Below, in pieces: positions 1-11,967 of a stretch of 64,000 nt of DNA. The translations under genes were made by a program, and so were the position numbers. The DNA is from Dentipellis sp. KUC8613 (lineage: Eukaryota > Basidiomycota > Agaricomycetes > Russulales > Hericiaceae). The stretch is from the NCBI GenBank assembly GCA_002286715.1, contig NSJX01000001.1, forward strand, positions 1,853,805 to 1,917,804. Reading direction: 5' to 3'. The notes below the pieces were generated by a model. The model made no database searches. It worked only from the letters and a program-made list of their open reading frames with translations, and was not told where the DNA came from. The number at the start of each line of letters is the position of its first letter. Position 1 is the first letter of the stretch.

Positions 1-2439
1 ATCTGTGTCGTACTCTATTGGATCCCTTTGACCTATTAGAATATGTAGCCAAGCTTCGTCAACAAATCCGCGTACTTCAAGATGATCTGGAGCAGCAAAG
101 GATGAGCCGATCCGTGCTCTCCGAAGATATCATGCGAGAAGCGCGAGTTCGAATCGAAGAACTCCATCGCACGGTAAGTCGACTAGTTCGATGCACACTC
201 AACGTGACTCACATGGGTCCCCTCAGCATTTCGGTCGTCGACAGGAGAACTCTGATCTCGATGTTTCCAATATCATTGAGCCTGTCATTACTGACAACGA
301 AGCATTGAAGAAAGAGAATGCAGAGCTTCAACGCCTACTGGCAGATGCCAGGGACAATCTGCACAGTCTTCAAGAAGATGCAGAGGAGCACCATGGTCTG
401 GCGAGGTCAGCCTTCGCCGATGGTGAGTTGCATGAACCGTTTTCTCTTCCGATCTCATTGAAATGTCAGCAGACGATTCCTCTCGATTCATGTATGGGAC
501 AGCACCAGGTCCTGTATCCCCGATATCTTCAGAATTTGCTCTGCGTGAGGGACGTCGGTTACCGAGGCGATCGTCCAGCTCTGAGCCTCGAATCCAACTC
601 ACCCAGGTAAGTTCCTGAGCATCTAGAAATCGTTTTGATACCCATTGTCTGGATTATCATCACTAGGAACCTATGACGCCCGAGACCGCTCGTCGACCCA
701 TATCACCGCCTGATTCGACGGCACCGTCATCTCGGAGAAGTCGTGCAGGACCGATCCGCCTCTTCCCTCCTCTACGACTAGACCACGACGTCGACCCCGA
801 CCTCGAGGACGACTCGGAACCTTTGTCACCGACCGACAAATCGCATGGCCTCAGGGCTCTGATGCTCTTGACTCAACATAAGAGCGTGCAGACAGATCCT
901 ATGTCTGGAGTTTTCTTGCCTATCCCTTCGGGATCTGGAGACCCATTCTCATCCACGGCTTCACCACATGACGGACGATCTGAGACGTCATCTCTCACGG
1001 AGAACCCATCCACTTTGACTATTCTCATGGAACGCGTAGCGCAGCTGTTCAGCCGCATGTCCCAGGCGGATGCTCTGACCTTGACAAATCGGCTGAAGCG
1101 GCAACGCCTACTTGGGGCAGACGTGAGCCATCTATCACGGTCAACTGTCGAGACGATTATATCAGAACTCGCGACGTTGCGTGCCCATTTCCGGACCATC
1201 CTGGAGGACGAGAAGATCGTGACCACCTGCACGCGGAAGGACTTGCGCGCTCTGTTCAAGCTCTTCAGGGATATGTTCCAGGAGCTGGGTTCTATGCGCA
1301 TCACGCTGAACGACGTCGTGCTCAACCCCTCCATCGCGCAGAGGGTTCGAGAACAAGCTCTGAACCCCACCAAAGCTGAGCCGACCGCGAACGAGCAGGA
1401 AACCAAGGCTGCATCGTCTGGTCCTGCTGGGTGGATAGCACCGCTTTCGAAGCTCTTCGGGGCATCCTCCGAGCCCAAGCAGACTCCTGGCCGCTCAAAT
1501 ACGCGGTCAGTATCCGTGGCGCGCCCTCAACCTCGTCCGGCACCCAAGATCGCTCCGGCGACGTCCGCATCTACAACGATGGTCAATGTAGAGTTCTCTG
1601 GTGTAGGAACGAGCCGCGCAGTTACAAACACGTTCACGCCGGCCACGGCAACTGCAACGCGCAGTGCCACTACGCCCAGCCGCAATGTCTCTCAGAGTGT
1701 CATGGATATCTTTGCTGGCGCGCCGCGGGCGGAATCTCAAATGGACCCGTGGATCATGATTCCTAAGGCACCCAACAAGCTACCCGGCCAGCCACCGAAC
1801 CGCCAGCTTGGGATCGCCACACTCGGGCGTTCGACAACTAGGAGCGCCAGCACCAGCGGGCACGGGCGCGGTGTATCGCGGAATGTGGACGCAATTATTG
1901 ACATCCAGTCGCCTATCGTTGAGGAAGGCGGCGACTTCAATCATTCGCTGCTTGAGCGTACTCTTCGCCCACGTGGTCTGTCCGATTCGTCGATTCACAC
2001 CACGTTCATGAACCATGGCGAGGAGGCGGCGGAGCGAGAGCGCAGGGAGGCGGAGCAACAGGCGCAGGCGCAGCGGGGCGGCCAGTCCGTCCTGCAGCTG
2101 TTCAGCCAGAAGGTCGTCGGCATGCGGTCAGCTGCGGCGCATGGCCTGTCAGGTCACTCCTCCCCCGCTGGCGCTCTCGCCGCGTCGCCCACGACGTCTC
2201 ACTTTCCCGGGTCGAACGATGGACATCGTGAACCGGGATCGGGACTTGCGGCCACGGACGTCCTCCCTCGAACCACGTCGCCCAGGTTGGCGGATTTCCT
2301 GCCCGACTTGACGTCCTGGGCAGGGATGGGACAGAGCCTCGAGTCACCCGAGACGGAGGCGCTGTTTGTCGGGAGCGCGAGGCCAGAGCACTCGTTGCGC
2401 CGCGCCTGGGGCCGGGACTCGCATGGCAGAGACATCTAA
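1..2439 (+). CDS. Conserved fungal coiled-coil protein, 5' end outside window
   Basis: The 5' end is missing: the frame is open from base 3 with no ATG, so the start lies left of the window. Introns at 174-226, 423-472 and 607-666 join four exons in frame. The first about 130 visible residues are heptad-rich (KLRQQIRVLQDDLEQQ, then NEALKKENAELQRLL) and should form a coiled coil. The middle is Ser/Pro-rich, followed by a helical block (about 1020-1360) containing ERVAQLFSRMSQADALTLTN and FRDMFQELGSMR. The last 350 residues are low-complexity Ser/Thr/Ala and probably disordered. A coiled coil plus a helical block suggests a scaffold or cytoskeletal adaptor, but I recognise no named family and assign no function. 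The exon structure is well supported; the role is unknown. Confidence 0.8.
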
Positions 2440-2708
2440 TTTTTCCTCCTACTCCCATTTTACATCTCATTTTGCTTAATTTATGCTGTCTACGACTCCC
2501 CTTCCCTCGGCCCATCCTCCATACCCCTGCGATATCTCCCTACTCTACTGCACAGATATATCGGAATAATGGATGCTTGGTTGGTTGTACTATACTACTT
2601 TTGCTTTCACCTTCTTTCTGCATGCGGTGACGGTGTATTTATACGAGATGTATATGATGCTGCCTGGGGCACGAGAAGCAATATACAATGTAGACGCACT
2701 CACTACCC

Positions 2709-4854
2709 TCATCGCGAATAGCCACCCTTGTACCGCGGCCCACGGTCTTCCCGCTTCCTCCAGTCATCTCTGTCTGGGTCACCACGCCCGCTCCGCTCGC
2801 GCTCGCGCTCCCGCCTGTCGTCCCGACTACTTCTTTCACGGTCCCGCTTGCTATCCCGCCCGCTCCTCTCGCGGTCTCTCCTCTCATCCCGACTGCTGCG
2901 CCGGCGCTCGCCGTCCCTCGAATCTGACATGCGCTCCAGAAGCCCCGGTGGCCCCTTCCTAGAATCCCCACCATAGCTGCGCGGGCGATCCAGCAGCCCC
3001 TCCGCCGGATGCCGCGGCCCCATGCGCGCATTGATATCCTCGAACCTGCCCCCGCCCTTCACAGACTCCCCAAAGCTGATCCTCTTTCCCCCACCCCCAT
3101 TACTCCGAGGCGCATCCCCGCGGTTACGCACGTTCCTCGCGTTGCCAAACCAGTCCTCCGCGTCGTCCTCCGCGTCCTCGAGCTCGCGCGCGCGCCGCTC
3201 GAGCCGCTCGCGGCCCTTGCGGCGGCCCTGCTTCCCGACGTTGACCGGCGCGTCGAAGCCCCAGCCGTCGCCGATCGTCCCGCCCGCGGCGCCCTGCTCC
3301 CAGTCGCGCGGCTGCCGCCGCTGGGTTTGGGCGGAGGCCTGGGATGGGTCCGCGGCGGGGTCGAAGAAGGGCCCGGACATGGTGTTATAGAGGCTGAAGG
3401 CGGAGGGCTCGCGCGGGAAGTCGTACGGGTGGGGTATGATGCCGCAGTCCTGTAGGGAGGTAGTAGTATCGTAAGGAGGGGGAGGGGATAATGAAGGGTG
3501 GATGGAACTGACGTCGCCCAAGTGCCCGCTGCCGCCGCAGTTGTAGCACCACTCGTCGCGCGCGATGTAGCCCTCGCCGCCCTCGCCAAATTTGAGGGTT
3601 ACTTTTTCGTCGCGGGTGTCGAGCGCGTTGCTCCGCTCGTTGTCTGTTAGGTATTCGTAGAGTCTCCAGATTGTGGGACATTCCTGCCAGTAAGGACTGG
3701 TATGAGTATCTATGGCAGGAGCAGGGTGGTGGGGACACATACTTTGGTATTGTGCGTGCTGGATCCGCAGCGATCGCAATCGTCATAGTTGTTCGCTCGA
3801 GCCGAATAACGGTTTGGACAATTCTGGCCAACAGTGAGACTTCGGTTTATGAGAAATACGAGGCAGCGTACCTTATTGATATGCCCTCTCATACCACACG
3901 AAAAGCACGTTTTGCTGACAGGACAGCTCCGCGTAGAGTGCTCGTCCCGCGCACCGCACGTCAAGCACTAAGCACACAAAGCAGTATATTGAGTATTGTG
4001 ACATATGTACAGGCAAAGTAGAGATACAAACAATCAGCACAGGGCACTCGTACGTCTTATGCTCGTTCTCTGCCCCACAGTTCTTGCACACAAATTTGGA
4101 TTGCTTCGCGTCGGCGGAGGGCTCGGCGAAGTAGCGCACCATACCCGGGGCCTGGAGCACATAAGCATGGACAGCATGGAAAACGGAGGGCGGTGATGCT
4201 CACTGTGCGGTCATCGTAGTCCAAATACTCGATGTATGACTCTGACTCCGAGTCCGGCTCCGGAGCCTGGATGATTTCGATAGGCACACCATCTGGTGCG
4301 TCCAAGACAGAGACATGGGCGGGCAGGAGTAGTGCAGACGTGGCCGCGGCATCGGCCTTTTCCTCGGTAACAGTCGATGCGGGCTTGGAAGGACCGGCAG
4401 CGGCATCGCGGAAGGTATAGTTTGCGGGGACTTGAATCGGCGCAGTGTCGATAACGAACAGTGAAGACGATTCGTCCACGAGCTCATCTACCTCCTTGTT
4501 GCGAGACGACAGTGAAGAGGCATGTTTCGACCTGGTCCTCTTCCTCTTCTTCCGCGTGGTCTCTTCGCCCTCCGGAGCTGCGGGGACACTTGACTTCTCC
4601 GTACTTGGCCCTGCTGCGTCTCGCTGCACAGACTGCGCGCGCGATGTCGTGGTAGATCCTCCGGGAGTTTCGCCGCCCAGCGCGTCCTTTCCTGATGTCT
4701 TGCGCTTCCTCCTCCCCCGCCGTGTGCTCCGCTCTGGGTCTGCGCCCTTGCTCGCAGCGCGCGAGGAGATCTCCCCAGGTTCTTTAGCGTCCGCGCCTGG
4801 AGTAGGAGATGAGCGCGTAAGGTCAATGATTTCGACGCCGTCGGGGGTGGGCAT
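2709..4854 (-). CDS. AIR2: Air1/Air2-like zinc-knuckle protein (TRAMP subunit)
   Basis: Air proteins are the RNA-binding subunits of the nuclear TRAMP polyadenylation complex, which marks aberrant RNAs for the exosome. The ATG at 4854 begins MPTPDGVEIIDLT. An N-terminal acidic and basic disordered region (with KRKRTRSKH) is followed by five tandem C2HC knuckles spread over several short exons (about 3540-4130): CKNCGAENEHKTYEC, CLTCGARDEHSTRSC, CFSCGMRGHINKNC, CDRCGSSTHNTKEC and CYNCGGSGHLGDDC. Five consecutive knuckles are the Air1/2 signature. The first two have one extra residue before the His. The C-terminus (2709-3000) is rich in Arg-Asp, Arg-Glu and Arg-Ser, which is not part of yeast Air proteins. 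It diverges from the MRH4-like gene across about 170 bp. Family call is strong; assignment to Air1 versus Air2 is not meaningful here. Confidence 0.88.
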
Positions 4855-5022
4855 GGTGTAGGATGAGGAGGGTGCGGCGAAGTAGCAGAAAGTGAAATCA
4901 AAAATATGAACGCATCGACGCCGAACAGTGGAGAAACGCAGGATTGGCGTGATTGATCTCCGCTCGGCAATTGCCGCGAGCAGACGCGCTCGTCGACGAA
5001 GACGCGAATATTCTGCTAACGC

Positions 5023-7180
5023 ATGTCGCTGGTCCACTCCCTCCTGGGTGCCTCTGCTGCTTGCCGCCATGCTAGCGTCCCATGTATGTGCTCAGCTTCT
5101 GCTTGTAGCAGGCTAGGCCAAGTAGAGGGTCTCAGGTATGCCTCGAGTGAGTGACGACGAATCGCTTTTTTGCCTTCTTTGCTCATGGTCTTTACTAGCT
5201 TCTCGTACTTCGTCGAGGACACGTCTAGCAAAAGACCTCACGCCCCGTCCTCCTCGCTCTCGCGACTTCAAGGACTTCCAAAAGCCTTCCAAGCTTCTCG
5301 ATGTCGCTCGACGTGGCCCGAAGCCGGAGCCTTTCTCTCGCGACAGCGCCCCTCACAGGGAACGGCGCGATTCCGAGCGTTCTCAGTACGCAAAGAAACC
5401 AGACTATGCGAACAAGTACGACAGGGCACCGCGGGACTTCAAATCGAAAGGCAGGGAAAGCCGGCCGAGCTGGGGCGACCGCATGTCGCGCGAAGCTGAC
5501 GCGAGCGCATCACACAGTAACTCGTTTGCTCCCCGTCCACGGTCTACCGCACCGTCATCTGTGACGGAAGAAGAGGGCATTGAGGCTGAGTTCGACTTCT
5601 CCACCCCTGCAGAGCCTCGGCGCGGACTGCCGAAGCAGTTCTCTTCGCCCCCTCTGCTTGAGGGTCTCGTTGAATCTGTGCACGACTTACTCGGCCAAGA
5701 CGTGCGCCCGACACCCATCCAGTCTCTATCCCTGAAGCACCTGTTCACCGAGCCCGAAGACGGAAAATGGCGCGAGTTCCTGCTAGCTAGCGAGACTGGC
5801 TCCGGGAAGAGTCTCGCGTACCTGCTGCCCGTACTCCAGGCGCTCAAGCAAACCGAGCTCTCGCAGCCCACAGACCAGCCCGGCGTGCGACACAGCCCGA
5901 ACGTGATGCGCCCGCGCGCGATCGTCCTCGCACCGACGCACGAGCTGTCGCGGCAGCTCGCGGGCTTCGCCAAGGCGCTCATCCACCACATCAAGCTGCG
6001 CGTCACGACCGCCTCGCGCTCGAACGTCGCGAGCACCGCCAAGACGAGCGAGATGGAGATCCGCAAGGCGGGGGCGGGGATGACGGCGTCCAAGATGGCT
6101 GAGGCGTTTGGTAATGGTGCGGAGGACGGGGAGTTTGAGGTGAGGAAGGGCGCGCAGACGCATGCGGTCGATTTGCTGGTGGGGACGCCGTCGAAGGTGC
6201 TGGAGATGGTCAAGGGGCGCGGTTGGGATCGTGACGATGCGGGTGAGGGCAGGATTGGGAGGCCGGAGATGAGCTTGGACCGCGTGGAATGGGTCGTCGT
6301 CGACGAAGCCGACATTCTCTTCGGTACGTCCCCTCCTTCGTCTAGCGATGTGTTCTACACTCACACACTCTGCAACGCCTTAGACCCCGACTTCGTAGAG
6401 GAAACACGCCTCATCCTCGCAGACATCGCCAAAGCGCGCGGGAAGCCCGTGCCCACCGAGCCCATCACCAACCCACCCACCCAATCCACCGAACCCATGA
6501 ACTACCCCTTCAACCTACTCCTCACCTCCGCCACCATCCCCTCCTCGCTCGCCTCCTACCTCGACCGCGCGCACCCAGCCATGACGCGCCTCGTCTCGCC
6601 CGACCTGCACCGCCTGCCCTCGACGCTCGCGCTCGAGTTCACGCCATACACGTCCGGGAACCGCGCGGCGGACGTCGAGCGCAAGATCCGCGACGTGTGG
6701 CTCGACGACGCGCACGCGGGGCGGCCGCCCGCGAAGATCATCGTCTTCGGGAACAAGCGCACGCGCGTCGACGAGGTCGGCGCGTTCCTCAAGGAGAAGG
6801 GCATCCCGTGCGTCGTCATCACCGGCGCGGGCGCGGGCGGGCGCGTGCATGGCAGCAATCGGCACCTCGCGGGCTTCCTGCGCGCGCTGCCGGGCACTGG
6901 TCCTGCGCAGAAGGCGGAGAAGGGGAAGGACGGGGATGCGCCGCGCGTGCTGCTGAGCACGTCGCTGCTTGCGCGCGGGCTGGACTTTGCGCCGGACGTG
7001 TCGCATGTGTTCGTGCTGGACCCGCCGAGGAATACGGCGGACTTTATGCATCGTGCGGGCCGCACGGCGAGGGCGGGGTTGCAGGGGAAGGTGGTTGTGT
7101 TTAGGAAAGAGGGCGGGAGGGGCGCGGAGAAGGGGCGCGATCTGAAGAAGCGGGTGGAGGCGCTGAAGGCGCGTAAGTGA
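5023..7180 (+). CDS. MRH4: MRH4-like mitochondrial DEAD-box RNA helicase
   Basis: Mrh4 acts in mitochondrial large-subunit ribosome assembly. Visible helicase motifs, in order: Q-motif-like TPIQSLS, motif I ASETGSGKS, Ia APTHELSRQ, Ib VGTPSKVLE, II VDEADILF, III TSATI, V STSLLARGLDF and VI HRAGRTARAG. A 60-nt intron (6324-6383) sits directly after motif II; splicing gives ADILFDPDFVEE. The start is a choice. An ATG at 5023 plus an intron at 5084-5198 gives MSLVHSLLGASAACRHASVP then SSRTSSRTR, an Arg/Ser/Ala-rich, acid-free leader typical of a mitochondrial presequence. The ATG at 5138 is also in frame but gives an acidic start (MPRVSDDESL). Both models give 660 residues. There are long inserts between motifs Ia and Ib. 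The helicase is certain, the MRH4 orthology likely. Confidence 0.85.
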
Positions 7181-7356
7181 GGGCTGTTGGTTGGTGCGGT
7201 CAAGTATCCTACTAGAACTTTGTAATGGGGGCAATGAGGAAGGAATCACCATTCAAATTTAATGCAATGCTAATCTGGGCGGGAACGCTTGGGTACGATG
7301 AGAGGTGTATAGATGAAGCATGTGTCGGACAGGTACAACGAAATATTTCGAACAGC

Positions 7357-8149
7357 CTAGGACCTCTTGGTGTCCGGCTTTCCGTAGTAATAGGTGGTCC
7401 TTCCTATGCCCAAGAACCAAGCGATTCTGACACAGCGTCACGGAAGTGTAGATGAGAATGGCTATGTGGACTGCGTACCGAGATAGCAGGAGGAATATCA
7501 CGAAGCTGATGTTCCCGTGCGTTGTCGGGTTCCAGCTCTGCGGGCTGTACTTCAGGTCGCTCGGGAGCCCTGCGAAGGTCGCTGCGATACTTGGGCACGT
7601 CAAGTTGACCGTATCAACAGACTGGAGAACGGAAATGGGCGACTTACTGTGTGGCCTGTGCATCGGATTCTCGTTGGTGTGTTACCTCTCACGGTTCGAA
7701 GCAGGTTTCACTCACATCTGCAATGGCCATCGCGCACAGGCTCGCACCCAGAATGCGCTCCTGTGCTCGCGGATTACCGGGCAAAGCGTCTCGCACGGCT
7801 CTGAATACCAAGGACGAGAGCATGCCGAGGAGCAGGTAGCCTGATGTGCGTCAGAATCTCGCGTCGTACGATGCGCATGTCAAAGATGTTTAAACAGACA
7901 ATTTCCCAACTGCCAAATGGCCATGGTAGTGCGCGCATCAAGAGCCGGTGCCGCTGACGACGACGGGATGAGCTCGTGGTGGAACCAGCTCGCGCCGGGG
8001 AAGAACCATATCAGAAAGGCGGGCGCGACGGTGGAAACTGGGCCGTCTCGTCAGTAAAAATTGCGCAAACAGAGATTCAATTTCCTACTTGGTTCAAGGT
8101 AGAGGAACAAGAGCTTGTAAAAGCCCGGCAAGGCTGGAAAGCTAGACAT
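7357..8149 (-). CDS. DUF7704 small multi-pass membrane protein
   Basis: Short exons join to begin MSSFPALPGFYKLLFLYLEP, the N-terminal hallmark of the fungal DUF7704 family. Four hydrophobic stretches follow: PAFLIWFFPGASWF, CYLLLGMLSSLVF, ILGASLCAMAIADATHI and ISFVIFLLLSRIAWFLGIG. The protein ends GRTTYYYGKPDTKRS with TAG at 7357-7359. The first intron is 8047-8088 (42 nt). Further introns include one between LGN and CYLL, and one splitting the SRIAW segment. This continuous membrane protein appears only after splicing. Members of this family are small fungal integral membrane proteins of unknown function, and nothing here adds a function. It converges with the helicase gene and diverges from the CAF16-like gene. 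Confidence 0.75.
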
Positions 8150-8467
8150 GTTATAGTTTGTGTGAAGAGAGCGCGAGGCCGGGGACAGCGCGTCGGGCTC
8201 GGTACGTCACGCCTCCTGCCACGTGATGGTTCCTTCCTATACCCGAAATTATCTCCGAAATGAAGACCCCGCGTTCCTGGCAGGATGGTCGCACCCTGCC
8301 TCCGAGTCACTCGACCTTTTCATAAGTAATCGCAGGCATTTCGCACTGCTAGGGCCGCATGAGTTTGCGAGGACACCCCTGTAAGGGCCCTCTCAGCCTC
8401 AGCGGGGATCGTACTCACCTTTCTTGCAGATTTATACGATTAACGATTAACGACTGTACAGTACACT

Positions 8468-9682
8468 ATGACTGGCCTCCAGGACGACATCACTGTCGAG
8501 CATCTGACGTTCCAACATAACCCGCATGTGCCGCCGTCCCTCATCGACATCGACATCCATCTGCCTAAAGGATCGCGCACGGTCCTGGTCGGCGCGAATG
8601 GCGGTAAGCACAGCCTGAATGCCCCATCAGCCCGCGTCACGCTCGTCCGGTTTACGAGCTTTGTTTCTGATCATTGCAGCCGGCAAGTCGACGCTCCTGC
8701 AGATCCTCGCGGGGAAGCGTTTGATTACTGGGCCCGGCGCGAAGGTGTTCGTCAAAGGGAAGGACGTGTTCCGCGACTCGCCCGACGGCGTGACGCACCT
8801 CGGCACAGAATGGTATGTACGTCCAGGATCGCGTAAGGGTGGTGCATTGTCTGACTGGGTGATAAACTGATCAGGGCTATGAACCCGGTGGTGCGCGGTG
8901 ATATCGTCGTGTCGCATTTCTTGGATTCGGTGGGAGGATATCGTCATAAGGAGCGCAGAGACCACCTTCTGGACATCCTAGATGTCGACCTGGACTGGCA
9001 TATGCACGCGATCTCGGACGGAGAGCGGCGGCGCGTGCAGCTCTGCATGGGTCTCATGGCGCCGTGGGACGTCCTGCTTCTCGATGAGGTGCGGATTCCG
9101 GCCATCTACAGAGGGCAGAGGATCTTACATTGCGGTCCATGATGAACTCTAGGTGACGGTGGACCTGGATGTGCAAGTCCGCGACGATCTGTTGACATTT
9201 CTACTGGAAGACAGCCAGGCCCGGCAGGCCACCATCCTCTGTACGCACGGATGACATCGCGTCGCGCGCGCTGACGGCTGATTGACCGGCGGCTTCTTGG
9301 ATAGATGCGACCCATATATTCGACGGGCTTGATAAGTTCCCGACGCACATCGCGCACATGCGTCTTGGGTCGTTCGTGACGAACCCGACTCCCTGGGACC
9401 CTGCCACGGCCACAACATCGTTGTACCGCACAGCGCTGGGGTGGCTGCGGGACGATCGTGAATACCGGCGCGAGCTCGAGCGGAACGGCCGCAAGATCAG
9501 AGGCGCGCGCCGTGAACAGGTAAGGTATATTCTATTCTAAATGGGGGTCAGAATTTGACGACCAATGGCAGGCAATCCCATCGGATTCGGAGACTTTCTA
9601 TAGAAAGTGGGTATTTTGGGGTGCACAAACGTTGCTGCGGTTGCTAACGTGTCGTTCCCACAGGTACGACTACAGCCATTAA
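8468..9682 (+). CDS. CAF16: CAF16-like ABC ATPase
   Basis: Caf16 is a soluble single-ABC-domain ATPase linked to the CCR4-NOT complex in yeast. It has no membrane domain. Exons join as MTGLQDDITVEHLTFQHNPH, the Walker A GANGAGKSTLLQILAGKRL (split by an intron after GANG), the ABC signature ISDGERRRVQLCMGL, Walker B DVLLLDEVT and the H-loop region YATHIFDGLDKFPTHIAHM, which is characteristic of the Caf16 group. The last exon gives FYRKYDYSH with TAA at 9680-9682. At least five introns are needed. Start chosen as the first ATG in frame with the conserved core. It is expressed divergently from the DUF7704 gene across 318 bp. High confidence in family; the partner complex is inferred from yeast. 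Confidence 0.88.
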
Positions 9683-10038
9683 GTAGACACCATACCACAC
9701 ACATACTCTGAGCTCAACGCGTCAGACGAAGAGCTCAACCTCGTAATGTAGCAGTAGACAGGATGTAGATATTATTTGTCTCAACACGAAGCGGTGCAGT
9801 AAGCGGTGTGATCAGGGGATGATTTGATTGCAAGAGAGGATGTAGTCAGGAACGGGATCATGCGGTCTCGACCGAGTGCGCCGTGTTTTCCTCAACCATC
9901 GTCTCTTTCCCTCTTGTTTGCCAGCTACCGCCCTCTCTTGTCCCCCTCCTCCGTCGTACATTCTCCGACCAGGCGGGCCCCGAGGGCTGGTTATCTCTCT
10001 CCTTCCCACTATACCACGCTCTTTCCTGCGTCTGAACT

Positions 10039-11967
10039 ATGCATCTCGACCACCTCCTCTATCCACGCCAGAACGACGGCTGTATCCAGTGCCCCGACCC
10101 TCCTGCCTGCAACTGTGGTGCCAACCAGCATTGCTTCCAGACATCGAGGTCCGTTTCGCGTCTTCCTGGCGCAATTTGTGCCCGTTTTTGACTCCGTTGC
10201 TACAGGAGTTGCACAGCCTGCAGCACGTTCACATGCGTTAACAACACGTCGTCGTCCAAGAGCAGCAGCGGCCCCAGCGGCGGCGCTGTCGCGGGCGCCG
10301 TCATCGGTTCCCTCATCTTCCTCGGCCTTGTCGTCGCGGCCTTCTTCTGGTGGCGGCGCCGCCAAGCAGCACGCGCACCCGCCGTCGAACCCGCGCCCAA
10401 GGAGATCCCCGCTCCCGCCGAGACCGTGCTCAACCGCCCCGACCCGAACGAGAAGCCCGTGCCGCCCCCGCGCCCCGACGAGCAGCTCGGGACGGTCAGG
10501 GTATTCTCGACGAACTCGAACTCGATCATCGACTTGGACCCTGAGCGTTCGGACTCTGGTGCTGGCTCGACGTACAACGGCGAGCGCCAGTCCGTCCAGT
10601 CGAACCCCTTCGTTGACGGGCAGTCCATCCTCACCACGTCCACCATGACCCAGTCCACGAACGTGATCCCCATCGCGTTCGTCCCGCCTGGCTCGGTCGG
10701 CTCCATGTCACCTCACTCGCCCCCGGTGCCTCTGCCCTCTACCAACGCACCTGTGCGCCCGGCGCGCTCTCCGGATGTTGGCCTCAACATGGACCACCTT
10801 GGCGTGTCGAACGACTCTGTCACCCGCACCGGTGCCCCGTCGATGCGCTCGGACATATCGGGCACGTCTTCGAGGCAGTCGTACATGTCCGGTGCGAGCT
10901 ACGCCAGCGACATGCTCTCGGAGGATCCCACGATTGTCACCCAAGGCCAGAGGCAGGTTGTGGGCGTCGTCAAGGCAGAAGTCATCCAGGCTCCCGGATC
11001 CGCGCCCTCAACTCCGCGCCCTGCCATCCGCTCCCCGCTTGCTGCCTCCTCGTTCGGTCCCCAGGATGTCCTTAGAGAAGTGGACGAAACGCAGGAACTC
11101 AACCACAACGGCGACCCCTTCGGCGACCAGCACACCCCGGACCTCGACGGCAACCGCACCTCTATGGCTACCATGGCCACGAATACCGAGGCGGGCTCAG
11201 TTTGGACTCCCCAGGCGCCATCGTGGCAGCGCAACGAAGATATCTCCAGCCGTCCGGCGAGCGTGTTCACACAGGCCGCTAGCATCATTGGTGCTGATAT
11301 TAGGGATGCCACGCGCGTCCACCTCGGTTTCGTCCAGCCCACTTCCGCATCGATTGTGCCCTCCACTCCCGTGAGCAGCTCCGGCATGAACACGCCGCGC
11401 AGCCCGTACCGTATGACAAGCGCCAAGCTGGTCTCGCCCGCGGCCTCGCGGATGAACCCCCTCGAACGGATGCAGGAGCGCGCGTACGCCGACGTCCAGG
11501 CCAGGCAGCAGCAGCAGAGCTTCGACTCGAGCCAGAGAATGTCCATGTCGACCGTCGCCTCTGGCGCGTCACGCGCGGACTCGATCCTCGAATCGTTCAC
11601 ATTTGTCCCCCCGTCCCCCATCTCCAACCGCCCGGCCCGCTCTCCTCTGGCCAAGGAGAAGCCCGTCACCAGTGACAGCTCCTCCACCCAGTACGAGAGC
11701 GACGCCGACTCGCCCTTGCCTGCGCCCCGCCGCATCCAGGGCCTCTCCACCGGCTCGCAGCTGTCGGCCATGTCGACCGGCCTCGGCTCGTTCCCGTTCC
11801 AAATTGACCATGGCACCAGCCAACAGGAGGAGGCGACAGCACCGACAAACTCCCTCCAGGGCAGGCAGCGGGCGAGTCTCGATACCCTCGCGCTGACGAG
11901 TGATCTTTCGTCATACCCTCTCAAGTTTGATCTTCCGCCGCCCAAGGACGGCTTCGCCAGGCGCTGA
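10039..11967 (+). CDS. OPY2: Opy2-like membrane anchor protein
   Basis: In yeast Opy2 anchors the Ste50-Ste11 module at the plasma membrane and feeds the HOG osmostress pathway. Exon 1 starts at ATG 10039; an intron at 10149-10205 gives a 623-residue product. The N-terminal ectodomain is a compact Cys-rich Opy2 domain: GCIQCPDPPACNCGANQHCF followed by SRSCTACSTFTC, eight cysteines. One transmembrane helix follows (AVIGSLIFLGLVVAAFFWW) with a basic stop-transfer WRRRQAAR, then about 520 residues of Ser/Pro/Thr-rich cytoplasmic tail. There is no cleavable signal peptide, as in Opy2. Near the C-terminus two similar short motifs, SFPFQID and SYPLKFD, may be docking sites (inference). The Cys-rich domain makes the family call good; binding to a Ste50 homologue is not shown. 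Confidence 0.82.
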
